Source of the DNA: Cytophagales bacterium
Lineage (GTDB): Bacteria > Bacteroidota > Bacteroidia > Cytophagales > Cyclobacteriaceae
Length of the DNA stretch: 64,000 nucleotides
Reading direction: 5' to 3'
Assembly (NCBI GenBank): GCA_020403045.1
Contig: JADBYK010000028.1
Span: 1-64,000, forward strand
Position numbers and translations under genes: made by a program. Shown here piece after piece: positions 60,203-64,000 of the stretch (the first letter of the stretch is position 1; every line of letters starts with the position of its first letter). The notes under the pieces are model-generated. The model did no database searches and was not told the origin of the DNA. It saw only the letters and a list, made by a program, of their open reading frames with translations.

Positions 60203-62656
60203 ATGAAAGTCTTAAAATTCGGTGGCTCCTCAGTCGCTCATCCTGAACGGATAAAATCTGTAATTGAAATTCTGTTTCCCTATGTAAAACAAGAAAAGGT
60301 TGCAGTTGTGTTTTCTGCATTTGGCGGAGTCACGGATTCACTCATTCAACTTAGTGCAAAAGCTCTTGCAGGAGATGTTGGATACAAGATCGAGTTGGAG
60401 CAATTGGAAAAAAGGCATTTGGAAGCAGTACGCGAGTTAGTCGATATTCAGAAACAGAGTGGTGTGATTGCCCAGGTAAAGTTCACCATCAACGAATTGG
60501 AAGACATTCTTCATGGTATTTTTTTGGTGAAGGAAAGAACGTTTCGCTCATTGGATTATATCATGAGTTTTGGAGAGCGACTTTCCGCCTACATCATTGC
60601 AGAGGCGATTAATGGACAAGGTATAAAGGCTGAATTTTTAGATGCTCGTTCTGTGGTTAGAACTGACAGTAATTTTGGCAATGCTAAAATTGATTTTAAA
60701 ACCACGAATCAATTGATTCAAGATTATTTTAAAAGCCATGTTGATCTCCAAGTAGTCACTGGCTTTATTGGATCATCCGCTTCAGGTGAAACGACCACCA
60801 TAGGAAGAAGTGGATCAGACTATACGGCAGCTATTTTTGCTGCAGCCTTAGATGCCACCTCGTTAGAAATATGGAGCGATGTGGATGGAATGATGACGGC
60901 CGATCCACGCAAGGTGAAGAAGGCATTTACCGTAAAAGAAATGACCTACGAGGAAGCGATGGAGCTGTCTCATTTTGGCGCCAAGGTGATTTTTCCAGCC
61001 ACCATGCAACCAGCCATGGGTAAGAAAATTCCAATTTGGATCAAAAACACTTTCAATCCTACTTTTCCAGGTTCTGTTATCAGTGCGAATGCAAATGGAA
61101 AGTCATTGATCATTAAAGGAGTCTCTTCGATGGGGCACGTAAGTTTGTTCAACGTGCAGGGAAGTGGTCTACAAGGTGTTGTGGGTGTGTCGATGCGACT
61201 GTTTGGCACGTTGGCCAAAGAAAAAATAAACGTGATCTTAATCAGTCAAGCTTCCTCTGAGCATTCGATTTGTTTTGCTATTGAAAGCGGCTTGGCTCTA
61301 CAGGCAAAAACAGCCATAGAAAAGGAATTCTATTACGAGATTTTAAATGGTGAGATGGACTCCATTGCCATGGAAAATGAATTGACGATTGTAGCTATTG
61401 TGGGAGAAGGCATGAAGCAAAATCCCGGCACCAGTGGTCGCATGTTTAGTGCACTTGGTAAAGCAGGTGTGAATGTCCATGCCATTGCGCAGGGTTCTTC
61501 TGAATTGAATATTTCAGTTGTAATCCGGCAGACTGATACATCCAAGGCTTTGAATGTATTGCACGAAGCTTTCTTCCTTTCTGATCGAAAGGTGTTGAAC
61601 GTTTTTTTAGTGGGTACCGGTTTGATTGGAAAGGAATTAGTGAAAATGATGGATCAGCAGTTTGCAAAGTTGGCCTCGCAGAATCACTTTGAAGTTAACT
61701 TGGTTGGGGTTGCCAATAGCAAGAAAATGCTCTTCAATGAAGATGGAATTCAATTGATTCATGCCGTGGATAGGATGATGAAGGAAGGTGAAACGATGAC
61801 GTTGTCATCGTACTTTGAACGGATGGTGAGTTTCAATTTGTCTAACAGTATTTTTGTGGATTGCACGTCTAGCGAAGAAGTGGCTGGTTTTTATGATCGA
61901 ATACTTTCTGCGAATATTTCTATTGTAACTCCCAACAAGAAAGCAAATTCAGGTTCTCTGGAGCGATACAAAAAATTGAAATCAACAACAGCCAGGCGCG
62001 GGGTTAAGTTTTTGTATGAAACGAATGTAGGTGCTGGCTTGCCTGTGATCAACACGCTAAACGATTTGTTACTCAGCGGAGACAAAGCGTTGCGTATCGA
62101 AGCCGTGTTAAGTGGTACCTTGAATTTTATCTTTAGTTCTTTTGTGGAGGGAAAGCAGTTTAGCGACATTGTGAGAGAGGCAAAAGAGAAAGGATTTACT
62201 GAGCCGGATCCTCGCGATGATTTGAATGGAATGGATGTGGCTCGCAAGGCGCTTATTTTAGCGCGTGAAATTGGTCTTGATCTTGAGCTAAAAGATATAA
62301 AAGTTGAAAACCTGGTACCTGAAAAGTGTAGAGGGGAAATGAAGGTGGAGGAATTTTTCAATCAACTATCTGCTTTCAATTTGGACTTTGATAAGTTGAG
62401 AGATCAGGCTCAGAAAAATAACCAGAAGTTACGGTATATGGCAATATTAGAAGGAGGGAAGGCAAGCGTGTCATTGGCCTCCGTTGGAACTTCTCATCCG
62501 TTCTATTCGCTAGCGGGGAGCGATAACATTATCTTACTCACGACAGAGCGCTATAAAGAAAGACCGATGGTAATTCGCGGGCCTGGTGCCGGAGCTGAAG
62601 TGACGGCAGCAGGTGTTTTTGCAGACGTTATTAGAATTGGAAATTATAGCAATTGA
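60203..62656 (+). CDS. thrA: Bifunctional aspartate kinase / homoserine dehydrogenase I
   Basis: MKVLKFGGSSVAHPERI; two ACT regions; FLVGTGLIGKELV; GLPVINTLNDLLLSGD. Confidence 0.98.
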   Translation: MKVLKFGGSSVAHPERIKSVIEILFPYVKQEKVAVVFSAFGGVTDSLIQLSAKALAGDVGYKIELEQLEKRHLEAVRELVDIQKQSGVIAQVKFTINELEDILHGIFLVKERTFRSLDYIMSFGERLSAYIIAEAINGQGIKAEFLDARSVVRTDSNFGNAKIDFKTTNQLIQDYFKSHVDLQVVTGFIGSSASGETTTIGRSGSDYTAAIFAAALDATSLEIWSDVDGMMTADPRKVKKAFTVKEMTYEEAMELSHFGAKVIFPATMQPAMGKKIPIWIKNTFNPTFPGSVISANANGKSLIIKGVSSMGHVSLFNVQGSGLQGVVGVSMRLFGTLAKEKINVILISQASSEHSICFAIESGLALQAKTAIEKEFYYEILNGEMDSIAMENELTIVAIVGEGMKQNPGTSGRMFSALGKAGVNVHAIAQGSSELNISVVIRQTDTSKALNVLHEAFFLSDRKVLNVFLVGTGLIGKELVKMMDQQFAKLASQNHFEVNLVGVANSKKMLFNEDGIQLIHAVDRMMKEGETMTLSSYFERMVSFNLSNSIFVDCTSSEEVAGFYDRILSANISIVTPNKKANSGSLERYKKLKSTTARRGVKFLYETNVGAGLPVINTLNDLLLSGDKALRIEAVLSGTLNFIFSSFVEGKQFSDIVREAKEKGFTEPDPRDDLNGMDVARKALILAREIGLDLELKDIKVENLVPEKCRGEMKVEEFFNQLSAFNLDFDKLRDQAQKNNQKLRYMAILEGGKASVSLASVGTSHPFYSLAGSDNIILLTTERYKERPMVIRGPGAGAEVTAAGVFADVIRIGNYSN

Positions 62657-62722
62657 TAGTCCGTTGTCAGTTCCCGGTTACCGGTTACCGGTTTCCTGTT
62701 ACCGGTAACTGGCAACTGATTT
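62657..62722 (+). repeat. 7-nt-period tandem repeat (ACCGGTT-type), thrA-thrB gap
   Basis: GTCCGTT GTCAGTT CCCGGTT ACCGGTT ACCGGTT TCCTGTT ACCGGTA ACTGGCA ACTGATT. Confidence 0.9.
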
Positions 62723-62764
62723 GGATTTTTAGAAGAAGTTAATTAAAACACAAAGATTTATAGA

Positions 62765-63697
62765 ATGAAAGTAAGAACATTTGCACCGGCTACTGTGGCC
62801 AATGTTTGTTGTGGTTTTGATGTGCTGGGGTTTGCAGTTGATTTTCCGGGCGATGAAGTAATGCTCACGTTGAATATGAGCCAAGAGGTTACCCTATCAA
62901 AAATAGTAGGTGATGGAGGCCGACTTCCACTCGATGCTTCTAAAAATACAGCAGGCGTTGCTGTCCAGTCGTTTCTAAAAAGTATTGGCAAGCAGCAAGG
63001 TGTTGAGATAGAATTGTATAAAAATCTTCCACTGGGTAGCGGCATGGGTTCAAGTGCCGCGAGTGGTGTGGCAGCGTTAGTGGCGATCAATCATTTGATG
63101 GGTAACCCGCTGACGCGTGAACAACTAGTCGTTCATGCCATGGAAGCCGAAAGGATCGCATGCGGGTCGGCTCATGCCGATAATGTAGCTCCTTGTTTAA
63201 TGGGTGGATTTGTACTAGTGCGCGATTACAATCCTTTGGATGTTATCAAAATCCCAGCTACAAAAAATCTTTATGCCACTTTGGTTCACCCACAGATTGA
63301 ATTAAAAACATCAGACTCTCGCAGAGTGTTGAAGCCGACAGTCAATTTGAAAGACGCTATTGCCCAAACAGGTAATATTGCCGGGCTAATGATTGGGTTA
63401 ACGAGTAAAGATTACTCGCTTATTAGCCGTTCGTTGCAGGATAAGATTGCCGAGCCGATACGCTCCGCGTTTATTCCTGGCTTTGAACAAGTAAGGGAGG
63501 CAGCAGTAAGGGCTGGTGCATTGGGCTGTGGTATTTCCGGTTCAGGCCCCACGATGTTTGCATTAAGCACAGATCACGCAACGGCAACAAAAGTAGGAGA
63601 GGTGATGCAGCTTGAGTTTTTAAAAAACAATTTGAAGAGTGAAATGTATGTGTCGAAGGTGAATCAGGAGGGGGCGAGGATTTTGGATGAGAAATAG
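62765..63697 (+). CDS. thrB: Homoserine kinase
   Basis: GHMP kinase; PLGSGMGSSAASGVAALVAIN; GCGISGSGPTMFAL. Confidence 0.97.
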   Translation: MKVRTFAPATVANVCCGFDVLGFAVDFPGDEVMLTLNMSQEVTLSKIVGDGGRLPLDASKNTAGVAVQSFLKSIGKQQGVEIELYKNLPLGSGMGSSAASGVAALVAINHLMGNPLTREQLVVHAMEAERIACGSAHADNVAPCLMGGFVLVRDYNPLDVIKIPATKNLYATLVHPQIELKTSDSRRVLKPTVNLKDAIAQTGNIAGLMIGLTSKDYSLISRSLQDKIAEPIRSAFIPGFEQVREAAVRAGALGCGISGSGPTMFALSTDHATATKVGEVMQLEFLKNNLKSEMYVSKVNQEGARILDEK

Positions 63698-63698
63698 A

Positions 63699-63748
63699 AT
63701 ACAGTATTTAGAAGTCAGAAGCTAGAATTCAGAATATATTGAAGAATG
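63699..63748 (+). repeat. 7-nt-period tandem repeat (NTYAGAA-type), thrB-thrC gap
   Basis: TTTAGAA GTCAGAA GCTAGAA TTCAGAA TATATTG AAGAATG, last unit containing the thrC ATG. Confidence 0.85.
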
Positions 63749-64000
63749 AATTACTACAGTACGAATAACAAAAGTCTCAAAGTAAGTCTACGCGAAGCGG
63801 TAATCCAAGGGCTTGCGCCAGATAACGGGTTGTACATGCCCGAAAGTATTCCGGTTTTGTCCGCTTCTTTTTTTGAATCTCTCTCACAATTATCTTTTCA
63901 GGAAATTGGATTTCAGGTAGCCGAGAATCTGATTGGTGAGGACATCCCGATAAATGAGCTCAAGCGAATAGTTGATCACACAATACAGTTTGACGCACCT
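63746..64000 (+). CDS. thrC: Threonine synthase, N-terminal part (truncated by window end)
   Basis: MNYYSTNNKSLKVSLREAVIQGLAPDNGLYMPESIPVL; follows thrA-thrB. Confidence 0.95.
   Translation, partial: MNYYSTNNKSLKVSLREAVIQGLAPDNGLYMPESIPVLSASFFESLSQLSFQEIGFQVAENLIGEDIPINELKRIVDHTIQFDAP

Noticed and set aside
1-64000. tRNA, rRNA, transposase, integrase or prophage genes
   Set aside because: None recognised on either strand in this window.

Overview
This 64 kb window is chromosomal DNA from a Bacteroidota member, probably Cytophagales-like. Support comes from T9SS C-terminal sorting domains, TAnnTTTG-type -7 boxes and fused hisB/hisIE. Gene content, left to right: an alpha-glucan/mannoside and glycerol utilisation block (three GH13 enzymes, GH92, esterase, SLC45-like MFS, aquaglyceroporin, glycerol kinase; no SusC/SusD); housekeeping genes including topA; a complete histidine operon hisGDCBHAF(IE) on the minus strand; an S9 peptidase/coiled-coil pair followed by a decayed duplicate; a 1576-aa T9SS protein with two blocks of seven FG-GAP repeats; aconitase with a histone-H1-like tail; folE/queD, ribF-truB-uppP-ftsX, an ECF sigma/anti-sigma pair, hppA and a RelE/ParE-type TA pair; and thrA-thrB-thrC (thrC cut by the window edge). 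Best finds not in the ORF track: (1) a 22-aa his leader peptide with four consecutive His codons followed by an intrinsic terminator; (2) a 26-aa Thr/Ile-rich leader peptide upstream of thrA; (3) degenerate tandem repeats of 7-nt period in at least six intergenic gaps, mainly inside the his, thr and glp clusters, in some cases running into the next start codon; (4) Lys/Ala-rich tails on two unrelated enzymes (aconitase, peroxiredoxin), with a 12-bp perfect inverted repeat directly before the aconitase start codon; (5) a stand-alone degenerate Mur-ligase-like protein. All calls come from reading the sequence and recalled family knowledge; no database search or folding was run.
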